From NCBI GenBank assembly GCA_002369515.1, contig DFFM01000018.1, positions 86,668-150,667 on the forward strand: a DNA stretch of 64,000 nucleotides, given 5' to 3'. Every line of letters starts with the position of its first letter. Position 1 is the stretch's first letter. This DNA is from Prevotella sp. UBA3776 (lineage in GTDB: Bacteria; Bacteroidota; Bacteroidia; Bacteroidales; Bacteroidaceae). Under the pieces are notes generated by a model. The model did no database searches and had not been told where the DNA came from. It saw nothing but the letters and a program-made list of their open reading frames with translations. Positions 32,817 to 40,826 of the stretch are shown here, piece by piece. The position numbers were made by a program, and so were the translations under genes.

Positions 32817-34012
32817 TGTTGAATAAAGACAGCAAAATTTATGTGGCAGGCCATCGCGGACTCGTGGGCTCGGCCATCTGGAACAATCTGAAGGCTCGCG
32901 GATATGAAAATCTTGTGGGCCGCACCCATGCCCAACTTGACCTTACCGACCAAGTTGCCGTGCGCAAGTTCTTCGACGAAGAACGCCCCGCCGCCGTGGT
33001 TCTGGCTGCGGCTTTCGTGGGGGGCATCATGGCCAATTCGCTCTATCGCGCCGACTTCATCATGATGAACATGAAGATTCAGTGCAACGTCATCAGCGAG
33101 GCTTACGCCCATGGTGTTGAGAAGCTGCTCTTCCTAGGTTCTACATGCATCTATCCCAAGAATGCTCCACAGCCGATGCGCGAAGACGCCCTGCTCACCT
33201 CGCCCCTCGAATATACCAACGAGGAGTATGCCATTGCCAAGATTGCCGGCCTCAAGATGTGCGAGAGCTACAATCTGCAATATGGCACCAATTACATTGC
33301 CGTCATGCCCACCAACCTATACGGACCCAACGACAACTTCCATTTGGAGAACTCCCACGTCATGCCCGCCATGATGCGAAAAATATATTTGGCCAAACTC
33401 ATCCACGATGGCGACTGGACAGCTGTCCGGCAGGATATGGACAAGCGTCCTGTGCAATATCGTCGTGGAGAGGCCAAACTCACGGCAAACGGTACGTCTG
33501 CCCAAGACGAAATCATGGAAGCACTGGCCAGTTATGGTATTTTCGACAACCGCGTCATCCTTTGGGGAACGGGAAAACCGCTCCGCGAATTTCTCTGGAG
33601 CGAGGATATGGCCGATGCCAGTGTGCATGTGCTCTTGAATGTGAATTTCAGCGACATCATTGGCGTTGAGAAATATTCAAGCGTGTTCTATGGCGCCCAA
33701 ACAGACGGTTCGGTGGACCGCAACAGCAGCGAAGGGCGTGGAGGAGCCATTCCCTCGTTGGGCGAAATCCGCAACTGCCACATCAACGTGGGCACTGGCA
33801 AAGAACTCACAATTCGCCAACTGTCCCAACTCGTGGCCTCTGCTGTGGGATTCACCGGAGAAATAGTATTCGACAGCACCAAGCCCGATGGCACCATGCG
33901 CAAGCTCATCGACGTGTCGAAACTCCATTCGCTCGGTTGGACCCACAAGGTGGAAATAGAAGAAGGTGTGGGCCGCCTGTTCCATTGGTATCAACAAAGC
34001 ATCAACTCGTAA
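32816..34012 (+). CDS. fcl: GDP-L-fucose synthase (epimerase/reductase)
   Basis: The enzyme completes GDP-L-fucose synthesis by 3,5-epimerisation and 4-reduction. The 398-residue SDR protein has YVAGHRGLVGSAIWNNLKAR, VVLAAAFVGGIMANSLYRAD, FLGSTCIYPKNAPQPMRED (catalytic Ser/Cys region), YAIAKIAGLKMCESYNLQYG (YxxxK) and MPTNLYGPNDNFH. It is longer than E. coli WcaG (about 320 residues) because of an insert around residues 190-290, which I recall in Bacteroidales homologues. GDP-fucose here would serve capsule or surface glycan fucosylation. Confidence 0.95.
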   Translation: MLNKDSKIYVAGHRGLVGSAIWNNLKARGYENLVGRTHAQLDLTDQVAVRKFFDEERPAAVVLAAAFVGGIMANSLYRADFIMMNMKIQCNVISEAYAHGVEKLLFLGSTCIYPKNAPQPMREDALLTSPLEYTNEEYAIAKIAGLKMCESYNLQYGTNYIAVMPTNLYGPNDNFHLENSHVMPAMMRKIYLAKLIHDGDWTAVRQDMDKRPVQYRRGEAKLTANGTSAQDEIMEALASYGIFDNRVILWGTGKPLREFLWSEDMADASVHVLLNVNFSDIIGVEKYSSVFYGAQTDGSVDRNSSEGRGGAIPSLGEIRNCHINVGTGKELTIRQLSQLVASAVGFTGEIVFDSTKPDGTMRKLIDVSKLHSLGWTHKVEIEEGVGRLFHWYQQSINS

Positions 34013-34078
34013 GAACGCCACTTTGCAAGAAGCGCCACTTCTATAAAAGAACGCCATCTTGTAACAACGCCACTTTGT
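34011..34078 (+). repeat. Four degenerate tandem repeats with core ACGCCACTT
   Basis: Starting at the fcl stop, units of about 16-18 bp repeat: AAGAACGCCACTTTGC, AAGAAGCGCCACTTCTAT, AAAAGAACGCCATCTTGT and AACAACGCCACTTTGT. A later GCGTTCT (about 34087-34093) can pair with AGAACGC of the first unit. Role unknown. It lies between the convergent fcl and NUDIX genes. Confidence 0.6.
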
Positions 34079-34158
34079 AAACATGAGCGTTCTGTTTTGG
34101 TGGAGTGTGCAGGCGGACTCGTTTTTTGGGGAGGTTCTATGGTCTAATAAAGAAACGC

Positions 34159-35205
34159 TACGCCAGTTCGGGATAAGAAAGTTGCCTAAAAAGTTGGTAA
34201 TCTGAGATATTTTTTGTACCTTTATATCTGAATTCCAATCACTTATAAAGTCAAACAAAAGAATATACTCATGATTACCGACGACAAAATTACAGAAATT
34301 TTCTGTGCTACGGATGAATTTAGTAAGAAATTTGATGAGGAGATTGAAAATATGCCTCTTCTGACCTCCGACGGGAAGGCTCGCCGCCGTCGTGCTGCCA
34401 GCATGTCCGACAGCGAGATTATGACGATTCTGATAATGTTCCATTTTGGCACATTCGACAATTTCAAGCACTACTACCTGCACTTCATCCGCATCCACCT
34501 CAAGCGTGACTTCCCTGACGCGGTGTCCTACAACCGTTTCGTGGAACTGGAGAGCAGGGTGTTCTTCAAGATGATGTTCTTCCTGAACCTCCACTCCTTC
34601 GGGCGGTGCACTGGCATCACTTTTGTGGACTCCACCATGATACCCGTATGCCACAACTTGCGCAGGTATGCCAACAGGGTCTTCGCCGGTCTTGCCACTG
34701 ATGGGAAGGGGACGATGGGATGGTGCCACGGTTTCAAACTGCATTTCATCTGCAACGACCGGGGAGAGATCATAATGTTCTGTCTTACAGGAGCCAACGT
34801 GGATGACAGAGATCCGAAGGTATGGGCTGTGCTCGGCAAGAGAATCTACGGGAAACTCTTTGCTGACAGGGGATACATCTCACCTAACCTGTTTGATGCG
34901 CTCTTTGCCGATGGAGTACATCTGGTCACTGGAATCAGAAACAATATGAAGAACAGGCTGATGCCACTATGGGACAAGATTATGCTCAGAAAAAGGTATG
35001 TCATCGAGTGTATTAACCATTTGCTCAAGGACAAAGGAAACCTCGTACACTCCAGACACAGGTCAGTCAACAATTTCCTGATGAACCTCATCGCTGCACT
35101 TGGAGCATATTGTTTCTTTGACAACAAACCTGAAGCTATTCAGGGATATCGTATTGAGGACACTAAACAACTCTCTTTGTTCTAATCTTATCCCGAACTG
35201 GCGTA
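34159..35205 (+). mobile_element. IS982-family insertion sequence, complete
   Basis: The ends are perfect 20-bp inverted repeats (34159-34178 and 35186-35205, outermost bases TACGCCAGTTCGGGATAAGA). They are flanked by a 5-bp direct duplication, AACGC (34154-34158 and 35206-35210). One intact transposase gene fills the interior. Intact ends, an intact frame and a matching target duplication indicate a recent insertion. The target is the 3' end of the minus-strand NUDIX gene. Confidence 0.93.
34271..35185 (+). CDS. IS982-family DDE transposase
   Basis: The 304-residue transposase begins MITDDKITEIFCATDEFSKK. The DDE core is visible: first Asp in GITFVDSTMIPVCHNLRRYA, the region ATDGKGTMGWCHGFKLHFIC with the second Asp in GANVDDRDP, KLFADRGYIS, and the C-terminal YVIECINHLLKDKGNLVHSR, which carries the probable catalytic Glu. 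MGWCHGFKLH and NLVHSRHRS are characteristic of IS982. Full length and without interruption, so probably active. It starts about 110 nt inside the left end. Confidence 0.93.
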   Translation: MITDDKITEIFCATDEFSKKFDEEIENMPLLTSDGKARRRRAASMSDSEIMTILIMFHFGTFDNFKHYYLHFIRIHLKRDFPDAVSYNRFVELESRVFFKMMFFLNLHSFGRCTGITFVDSTMIPVCHNLRRYANRVFAGLATDGKGTMGWCHGFKLHFICNDRGEIIMFCLTGANVDDRDPKVWAVLGKRIYGKLFADRGYISPNLFDALFADGVHLVTGIRNNMKNRLMPLWDKIMLRKRYVIECINHLLKDKGNLVHSRHRSVNNFLMNLIAALGAYCFFDNKPEAIQGYRIEDTKQLSLF

Positions 35206-35692
35206 AACGCTGGTATTCATCCTCAAAGTTGGGAGTGAATACGCCCTTGCCGATGTTGTCGGCAATTTCCTCTGGTGACCAGAAACGCCCTCCGTCGAGT
35301 TCATTCTTGCTGGGATGGATGGGGTCGTCGTAAACAGTTTTGTTGACATAAACGAGTTCACGCTCGCGCTTGCCCTCGAAGATGTAGGTGCCCAGATGTT
35401 CGGGGGTGAAGCGGGTGATGCCCAGTTCTTCGCTCACTTCGCGTTTCAGTGCCATTTCCACGTTTTCGCCAAAATCGACGTGACCTCCGACGGAGGTGTC
35501 CCATTTGCCTGGCTGAATGTCTTTCCATTCGGGGCGTTTTTGCAGGTAGAGCTCGCCGTTGCTGTTGAAAACGTGCAGATGGACCACGGGGTGGAGCACT
35601 TTCGTGCCATCGTGCGCCCGTCCGCGGGTAATGCTGCCGAGGATGTTTCCCATTTCGTCAACGACAGGAAACAATTCTTCTTGATTGTCCAT
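35063..35692 (-). pseudogene. NUDIX hydrolase (YfcD-like) with 3' end replaced by the IS982 insertion
   Basis: The native part (35206-35692, about 162 residues) contains LHPVVHLHVFNSNGELYLQK, the NUDIX box GGHVDFGENVEMALKREVSE followed by ELGI, and WSPEEIADNIGKGVFTPNFE. This is the YfcD-like group, related to isopentenyl-diphosphate isomerase but with VGGH where type I isomerases have their catalytic Cys. After EDEYQR the frame enters the IS and gains about 47 foreign residues before stopping at 35063. Joining the flanks across the IS restores a short native end, RFFIRP and a TAG stop at 34137-34139. The catalytic domain is intact, so the chimera may still work. Confidence 0.85.
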
Positions 35693-35752
35693 AGCTGGTA
35701 TTGTGTTTTTGCTTTGTTAAGTAACTGGTTGAGACGGTCTTGGATGAAATGC

Positions 35753-36607
35753 TCAACCAAATGGGTTCATCCGCTTGCTTGTGCTTTGAACGGTTCTCTC
35801 CATGCTTACCACTTTCTGGTAGCACCCCTCGAACTCTGTCAACGAAGGAACCTCGCGGAACAGCCCCACTACACTGCTGCCGCTGCCACTCATCACGGCA
35901 TAGTCGGCTCCGAGGTCATAGAGCCTCTGCTTGATGGAGGCTATCGTAGGGTGCAAGGCGAAAATGCTCTCCTCGAAATCGTTCACCAGTTCATCGCGCC
36001 ATGTGCTGACAGGCTGGTTCACCACCTCACGGCAGTTCTTTCGCGGCTTATGGGGGGTGATGCCGGCGTAGGCCTCGCGGGTGGAAACGGCTATGGGTGG
36101 TTTGACCACTGCCAGATAATAACCGGTCAGTCCAAGGGGAATGGGGGCAAGTTTGTCGCCGATGCCTTCAGCGTAGGCAGGATGTGCCGTCACGAAGAAG
36201 GCGCAGTCGGCTCCCAGTCGGGCAGCATAATGCTGCAGCTCGGCCTCTGAAAGCGAAAGTGCAAACATGCTGTTGAGCAGCCTGAGTGTGTAAGCACCGT
36301 CGCTCGAGCCGCCACCCATTCCAGCCTGCATGGGTATTTGCTTGTCAAGCGTGATGTGGACAGACGGCAGGCCGAAGTCGGCTTGCAGCATGCGGTAGGC
36401 GCGCATCACAAGGTTTTGCTCGGGGTCTCCCTCAACGGGGTGACCCACGACGGTGAGTCTGGTCGGTCCATCGCCCGCTAGCTCTATGTTCAGAGCGTCG
36501 AAGATGGGGACAGGATAGAAAACGGTTTCCAGGTTGTGGTAACCGTCAGGGCGACGACTCACCACGTTCAACCCTAGATTGATTTTTGCACAAGGAGCTG
36601 TTTGCAT
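35753..36607 (-). CDS. ispE: 4-diphosphocytidyl-2-C-methyl-D-erythritol kinase
   Basis: The enzyme carries out the fourth MEP-pathway step, phosphorylating CDP-ME on the way to isopentenyl diphosphate. The 284-residue GHMP kinase has CAKINLGLNVVSRRPDGYHN at the N-terminus, the ATP-binding motif IPMQAGMGGGSSDGAYTLRL, GADCAFF, and the C-terminal motif YAVMSGSGSSVVGLF. Length is normal. It is 60 nt upstream of the NUDIX gene on the same strand and they probably share a transcript. Confidence 0.95.
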   Translation of the reverse strand: MQTAPCAKINLGLNVVSRRPDGYHNLETVFYPVPIFDALNIELAGDGPTRLTVVGHPVEGDPEQNLVMRAYRMLQADFGLPSVHITLDKQIPMQAGMGGGSSDGAYTLRLLNSMFALSLSEAELQHYAARLGADCAFFVTAHPAYAEGIGDKLAPIPLGLTGYYLAVVKPPIAVSTREAYAGITPHKPRKNCREVVNQPVSTWRDELVNDFEESIFALHPTIASIKQRLYDLGADYAVMSGSGSSVVGLFREVPSLTEFEGCYQKVVSMERTVQSTSKRMNPFG

Positions 36608-36648
36608 TTACTTTTTTCTTTGTGGTTACAGTTTGAGATTTTTGTGTA

Positions 36649-36656
36649 CAAAAGTA
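36649..36656 (-). promoter_or_regulatory. Bacteroidetes -7 box (TACTTTTG) for ispE
   Basis: The minus strand reads TACTTTTG 41 nt before the ispE ATG. It is divergent from the dnaB promoter. Confidence 0.6.
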
Positions 36657-36699
36657 CAGAAAAAAGCAAAAAGAAACGAGTTTTTTAGTTTTTTTGTTG

Positions 36700-36707
36700 T
36701 AATTTTG
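36700..36707 (+). promoter_or_regulatory. Bacteroidetes -7 box (TAATTTTG) for dnaB
   Basis: TAATTTTG ends 8 nt before the dnaB ATG at 36716. If this is the active promoter, the mRNA has almost no 5' leader. Confidence 0.6.
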
Positions 36708-36715
36708 CGGTCACT

Positions 36716-38224
36716 ATGGCAGAAACGAACAACAGACGGGGCACTTCTACCCCCATTGACAATAAATACGGTCATCTACAGCCGCAGGCCACAGATGTGG
36801 AGAGGCTCGTGCTGGGTGCGCTCATGGTAGATAAGGACGCATTCTCGGTCATCAGCGAACTGGTGCGGCCCGAAACATTCTATGAACCCCGAAACCAGAA
36901 GATTTTTCAGGCCATACAGACGTTGAGCATGGCCGAGAAACCGGTGGATATAGCCACGGTGACCGAACAACTGAAACGCGACGGCACACTGGAGGACGTG
37001 GGCGGTCCGCTCTACTTGCTGGAGCTGAACCAACACGTTGCCTCGTCGGCTCACGTTGAGTACCATGCTAAGATACTTGCACAGAAGTTCCTGGCACGGC
37101 AGCTCATCTCGTATGCCAGCATGGTGGAAACGAAAGCCTTCGACGAAACCATCGATGTGGACGAGTTGATGCAAGAGGCCGAGGGCACACTCTTTGAACT
37201 GTCGCAGCGCAACATGAAGCAGGACTACACGCAGATTGACCCGGTGGTGAAGAATGCCATAGACATTCTGCAAAAGGCATCGGCCAATGCGGGTGGACTG
37301 ACGGGCATCCCGACGGGCTACGCCGACCTAGACGACAAAACTTCGGGATGGCAGAACTCCGACTTGGTGATTTTGGCCGGTCGTCCGGCCATGGGCAAAA
37401 CGGCCTTTGCCCTTTCGTTGGCCAAGAACATTGCCATTGACCATCAGATACCTGTGGGATTCTTTTCGCTGGAAATGAGCAATGTGCAGCTTGTGAACCG
37501 TCTTATCTCTAATGTATGTGAGATATCAGGCAAGAAAATCCTGAACGGACAGTTGTCGGGTGACGAGTGGGAACGGTTGGACAAGAATCTTCGCCGTATG
37601 CAGGGTGCTCCTCTTTACATCGACGACACCCCGGGCATGTCGATTTTCGAACTGCGCACCAAGGCACGACGTCTGGTTCGCGAGAAGCAGGTGAAGATAA
37701 TCATGATAGACTATTTGCAGCTGATGAATGCCAATGGCGTGAAGTTCGGCAGCCGACAGGAGGAGGTTTCCACCATCAGCCGGTCGCTGAAAGGGCTTGC
37801 CAAGGAACTGGACATCCCCATCTTGGCACTCTCGCAGTTGAACCGTGGCGTAGAGGGACGTGAAGGTTTGGAGGGCAAACGCCCCCAGTTGAGCGACCTG
37901 CGTGAGTCGGGAGCCATTGAGCAGGATGCCGACATGGTGTGTTTCGTCCACCGCCCCGAATACTACCATCTTTACTCTGACGAGAAAGGAAACGACCTGC
38001 GTGGAAAGGCGGAAATCATCATTGCCAAGCACCGCAAGGGAGCCACTGGCATTGTTCTGCTGAATTTCCATGGAGAATTTACAAGGTTTGAGAATCCCAA
38101 CGAGAGTTTCATCCCGCCTTCGGAAGGGGGCGAGATTCTGGGCTCACGAATGAATGGTGGAAACGGCGGAGGCTATGACCCCATGGGACTGCCGCCCCTC
38201 TCCAACGATGGTGCAGGGTTCTGA
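36716..38224 (+). CDS. dnaB: Replicative DNA helicase
   Basis: This is the hexameric 5'-3' helicase of the replication fork. The 502-residue protein has the N-terminal DnaB domain (PQATDVERLVLGALMVDKDA), a linker, and the C-terminal RecA-like ATPase: Walker A in ILAGRPAMGKTAFALS, Walker B in IIMIDYLQLMNA, LSQLNRGVEGREG, and RESGAIEQDADMVCFVHRPE. No intein interrupts it. The C-terminal tail is Gly/Asn-rich. No other replication genes are adjacent. Confidence 0.96.
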   Translation: MAETNNRRGTSTPIDNKYGHLQPQATDVERLVLGALMVDKDAFSVISELVRPETFYEPRNQKIFQAIQTLSMAEKPVDIATVTEQLKRDGTLEDVGGPLYLLELNQHVASSAHVEYHAKILAQKFLARQLISYASMVETKAFDETIDVDELMQEAEGTLFELSQRNMKQDYTQIDPVVKNAIDILQKASANAGGLTGIPTGYADLDDKTSGWQNSDLVILAGRPAMGKTAFALSLAKNIAIDHQIPVGFFSLEMSNVQLVNRLISNVCEISGKKILNGQLSGDEWERLDKNLRRMQGAPLYIDDTPGMSIFELRTKARRLVREKQVKIIMIDYLQLMNANGVKFGSRQEEVSTISRSLKGLAKELDIPILALSQLNRGVEGREGLEGKRPQLSDLRESGAIEQDADMVCFVHRPEYYHLYSDEKGNDLRGKAEIIIAKHRKGATGIVLLNFHGEFTRFENPNESFIPPSEGGEILGSRMNGGNGGGYDPMGLPPLSNDGAGF

Positions 38225-38322
38225 GTGATGGAAGACAATTGACCTGGGGGCTATAAAATCCCATGGACCTTAATAAATCCCCCAACTTCAAGAATAATCT
38301 AAAAAAATAACTTCCAAAGGCG

Positions 38323-38994
38323 ATGAAGAAAATAGTATGTTTAATTATGTGTGCGTGGTGCTGCCTGACGGCTGCTGCACAAGTGCGAGAATCGGTTTCG
38401 GTGCTGGGTGACTCGTATTCGACGTTCGAGGGCTACGTGAGTCCAGACACCAACGAGATGTGGTACTATGCCAAGCATGGTGGAAATACCGATGTGGAGG
38501 ATGTCACACAAACATGGTGGCACCAAGTGGTGAAGCGACAGGGTTGGAAACTCTGTCAGAACAACTCGTATAGCGGATCGACCATTGGCTATCAAGGCTA
38601 CGACGGCAATGACTACAGCAAACGTTCCTTCTTGAGCCGCATGGACAACCTGGGTTGTCCCGACATCATTTTCGTGTTTGGCGGCACCAACGACAGTTGG
38701 GCTGGCGAGCCTGTGGGTGAGTATAAATATGAGAAGTGGAACAAGGGCGATTTCTATACGTTCCGTCCTGCCATGGCCTACATGCTCGACCACATGTTGA
38801 AACGTTATGTCAATACGCGCATCTATGTCATCATCAATTCTGAGTTGCACGACGACATTGCCGAGTCGATGAGAACCATTTGTGAGCACTATGGTGTGAA
38901 ATACATCGAGCTGAAGGACATTGACAAAATGAATGGTCACCCGTCCATCAAAGGAATGGCACAAATCGCCAATCAGGTGATTGAGAAAATGTAA
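38323..38994 (+). CDS. SGNH/GDSL-family hydrolase, exported
   Basis: The 223-residue protein has a signal peptide (MKKIVCLIMCAWCCLTAAAQ). The SGNH blocks are present: block I SVLGDSYSTFEG (nucleophile Ser in GDSY), block III FVFGGTNDSW, and block V HPSIKGMAQIAN (catalytic His, though an Asp three residues before it is replaced by Asn-Gly). It is probably a periplasmic carbohydrate esterase or lipase. The substrate cannot be read. It is 98 nt after dnaB with an imperfect GGGGG/CCCCC hairpin between. Confidence 0.82.
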   Translation: MKKIVCLIMCAWCCLTAAAQVRESVSVLGDSYSTFEGYVSPDTNEMWYYAKHGGNTDVEDVTQTWWHQVVKRQGWKLCQNNSYSGSTIGYQGYDGNDYSKRSFLSRMDNLGCPDIIFVFGGTNDSWAGEPVGEYKYEKWNKGDFYTFRPAMAYMLDHMLKRYVNTRIYVIINSELHDDIAESMRTICEHYGVKYIELKDIDKMNGHPSIKGMAQIANQVIEKM

Positions 38995-39074
38995 GCAAAT
39001 CTGAAAAGGATGTGTGGAGAAAAGGCGGGAAAATGATAAATTGTAAGTGAAAATAAAAATTTTCTTACGATTTA

Positions 39075-39106
39075 TTTGTTTGGTTCGTTGAAAATGTTTA
39101 AATTTG
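39075..39106 (+). promoter_or_regulatory. leu operon promoter TTTG-N20-TAAATTTG
   Basis: TTTG (39075-39078) and TAAATTTG (39099-39106) are 20 nt apart, a consensus Bacteroidetes promoter. The leader-peptide ATG follows 24 nt later, and the leuA ATG is 220 nt downstream. Confidence 0.75.
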
Positions 39107-39130
39107 CAGCCGATTTACAGAAACAGCATC

Positions 39131-39211
39131 ATGAACAAAAACATTTCTATTCTGCACATTCTCATTTCTCTACGACTGCATAGTGTGGCCGGAAGTGATG
39201 ATTTGTGCTGA
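39131..39211 (+). CDS. Leader peptide of the leucine operon attenuator
   Basis: This is a 26-codon open frame starting MNKNISILHILISLRLHS and ending in a TGA stop. It has four Ile (all ATT) and five Leu codons (CTG, CTC, CTA, CTG, TTG), most of them clustered in codons 5-16. It lies between the promoter and an intrinsic terminator that precedes leuA. This is the classic layout of translation-coupled attenuation: ribosome stalling at Leu/Ile codons under starvation would prevent terminator formation. The role is inferred from arrangement and composition. Confidence 0.75.
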   Translation: MNKNISILHILISLRLHSVAGSDDLC

Positions 39212-39237
39212 CAGTTGTGTATATATATAGTATCATG

Positions 39238-39284
39238 ACAGAGCCTTTCACACTTCCATGTGCGAAAGGCTCTGTTGTTTTTTT
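39238..39284 (+). terminator. Attenuator terminator upstream of leuA
   Basis: ACAGAGCCTTTC (39238-39249) pairs perfectly with GAAAGGCTCTGT (39264-39275), with CAC/GTG extending the stem after one mismatch and a 6-nt loop. TG and a run of T follow. It starts 27 nt after the leader-peptide stop and 89 nt before leuA, so it must be conditional. Confidence 0.85.
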
Positions 39285-39326
39285 AAGACATAAAAGATTG
39301 TACAAACAAACATTCAAAAAAGTAAC

Positions 39327-40826
39327 ATGAGTGACAGATTATTCATTTTCGACACAACGCTCCGCGATGGCGAGCAGGTGCCAGGATGCCAGCTCAACAC
39401 CGTGGAGAAGATTCAGGTGGCAAAATCGCTTGAACAGTTGGGCGTAGATGTGATTGAGGCGGGTTTCCCCATTTCCAGCCCGGGAGATTTCCATTCGGTC
39501 ATAGAGATTTCAAAGGCCGTCACGTGGCCAACCATTTGCGCACTGACACGTGCTGTAGAGAGAGACATTGATGTGGCGGCAGAGTCGTTGCAGTATGCCA
39601 AGCGCAAGCGCATTCATACGGGCATCGGCACCAGCGACTTGCATATAAAGTATAAGTTCAACGCCACTCGCGAAGAGATTATCGAACGGGCTGTGGCTGC
39701 CGTGAAATATGCAAAGCGATATGTTGAAGACGTTGAGTTCTATGCCGAGGATGCCGGTCGTACTGACAATGAGTATCTTGCACGTGTCATCGAGGCTGTC
39801 ATCAAGGCGGGCGCCACGGTGGTGAACATCCCTGACACTACGGGCTACTGTCTGCCGTCAGAATATGGTGACAAGATAAAATATCTCATGGAGCATGTCG
39901 ATGGCATCCACAAAGCCATCATCAGCACCCACTGCCACAACGACCTGGGCATGGCAACAGCCAACACGTTCAGCGGCGTTATGAACGGCGCGCGGCAAGT
40001 GGAAGTTACGGTCAACGGCATTGGCGAGCGGGCTGGCAACACCTCACTTGAGGAGATAGCCATGATACTGAAGTGCCACAAAGGCATTGGCATAGACACC
40101 AACATCAACACCACCAAGATTTACCCCATCAGTCGGATGGTGTCGAGTCTGATGAACATGCCCGTGCAGCCAAACAAAGCCATTGTGGGACGCAACGCTT
40201 TTGCCCATTCAAGCGGCATCCATCAGGACGGTGTGCTGAAAAACGTGCAGACCTATGAAATCATTGACCCCAAGGACATCGGACTGGACGACAACTCCAT
40301 CGTTCTCACGGCTCGTAGCGGTAGGGCAGCCCTGAAATACAGACTCAGTGTGTTGGGCGTTAATATAGACGACGAGAAGCGTATAGACAAAATCTACGAC
40401 AAGTTCCTCAAACTGGCCGACAAGAAAAAGGAAGTGACCGACGTGGATATCTTGGCGCTGGCCGGTGCCGACACTGCCGAAGCACATGCCGTGAAGCTTG
40501 ACTTCCTGCAAGTGACCACTGGCATGGGTGTGAGGAGCGTGGCCAGCATAGGGCTGGACATCAGCGGACAGAAATTCGAGGCAGCCTCGACGGGTAACGG
40601 CCCCGTGGATGCAGCAGTGAAAGCACTGAAGAAAATCATCCTCAAACAGATGACCATCAAGGAGTTTACCATCCAAGCCATTTCGAAAGGTTCAGACGAC
40701 ATGGGAAAGGTACACATGCAGGTGGAATACGACGGCAATCTCTATTACGGCTTTGGTGCCAACACCGACATCGTGACAGCCTCAGTGGAAGCATATATTG
40801 ACTGTATCAACAAATTCAAGAAATAA
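39327..40826 (+). CDS. leuA: 2-isopropylmalate synthase
   Basis: The enzyme condenses acetyl-CoA and 2-ketoisovalerate, the first leucine-specific step. The 499-residue protein has the HMGL-like TIM barrel with [49 protein letters not shown] (metal-binding HxH), [18 protein letters not shown], and [19 protein letters not shown]-terminal LeuA dimer/regulatory domain (about residues 380-499) should bind leucine for feedback control. Its TAA stop overlaps the leuC ATG by one base. Confidence 0.95.
   Translation: MSDRLFIFDTTLRDGEQVPGCQLNTVEKIQVAKSLEQLGVDVIEAGFPISSPGDFHSVIEISKAVTWPTICALTRAVERDIDVAAESLQYAKRKRIHTGIGTSDLHIKYKFNATREEIIERAVAAVKYAKRYVEDVEFYAEDAGRTDNEYLARVIEAVIKAGATVVNIPDTTGYCLPSEYGDKIKYLMEHVDGIHKAIISTHCHNDLGMATANTFSGVMNGARQVEVTVNGIGERAGNTSLEEIAMILKCHKGIGIDTNINTTKIYPISRMVSSLMNMPVQPNKAIVGRNAFAHSSGIHQDGVLKNVQTYEIIDPKDIGLDDNSIVLTARSGRAALKYRLSVLGVNIDDEKRIDKIYDKFLKLADKKKEVTDVDILALAGADTAEAHAVKLDFLQVTTGMGVRSVASIGLDISGQKFEAASTGNGPVDAAVKALKKIILKQMTIKEFTIQAISKGSDDMGKVHMQVEYDGNLYYGFGANTDIVTASVEAYIDCINKFKK

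Noticed and set aside
34243-34467. Minus-strand frames inside the IS982 element as a second IS gene
   Set aside because: IS982 elements carry one transposase. These frames are antisense to it and lack any domain.
35753-36607. Idea that the NUDIX gene next to ispE is an isopentenyl-diphosphate isomerase
   Set aside because: The region that would hold the catalytic Cys in type I isomerases reads SVGGHVDFGE, a standard NUDIX box start. The protein fits the YfcD-like group instead.
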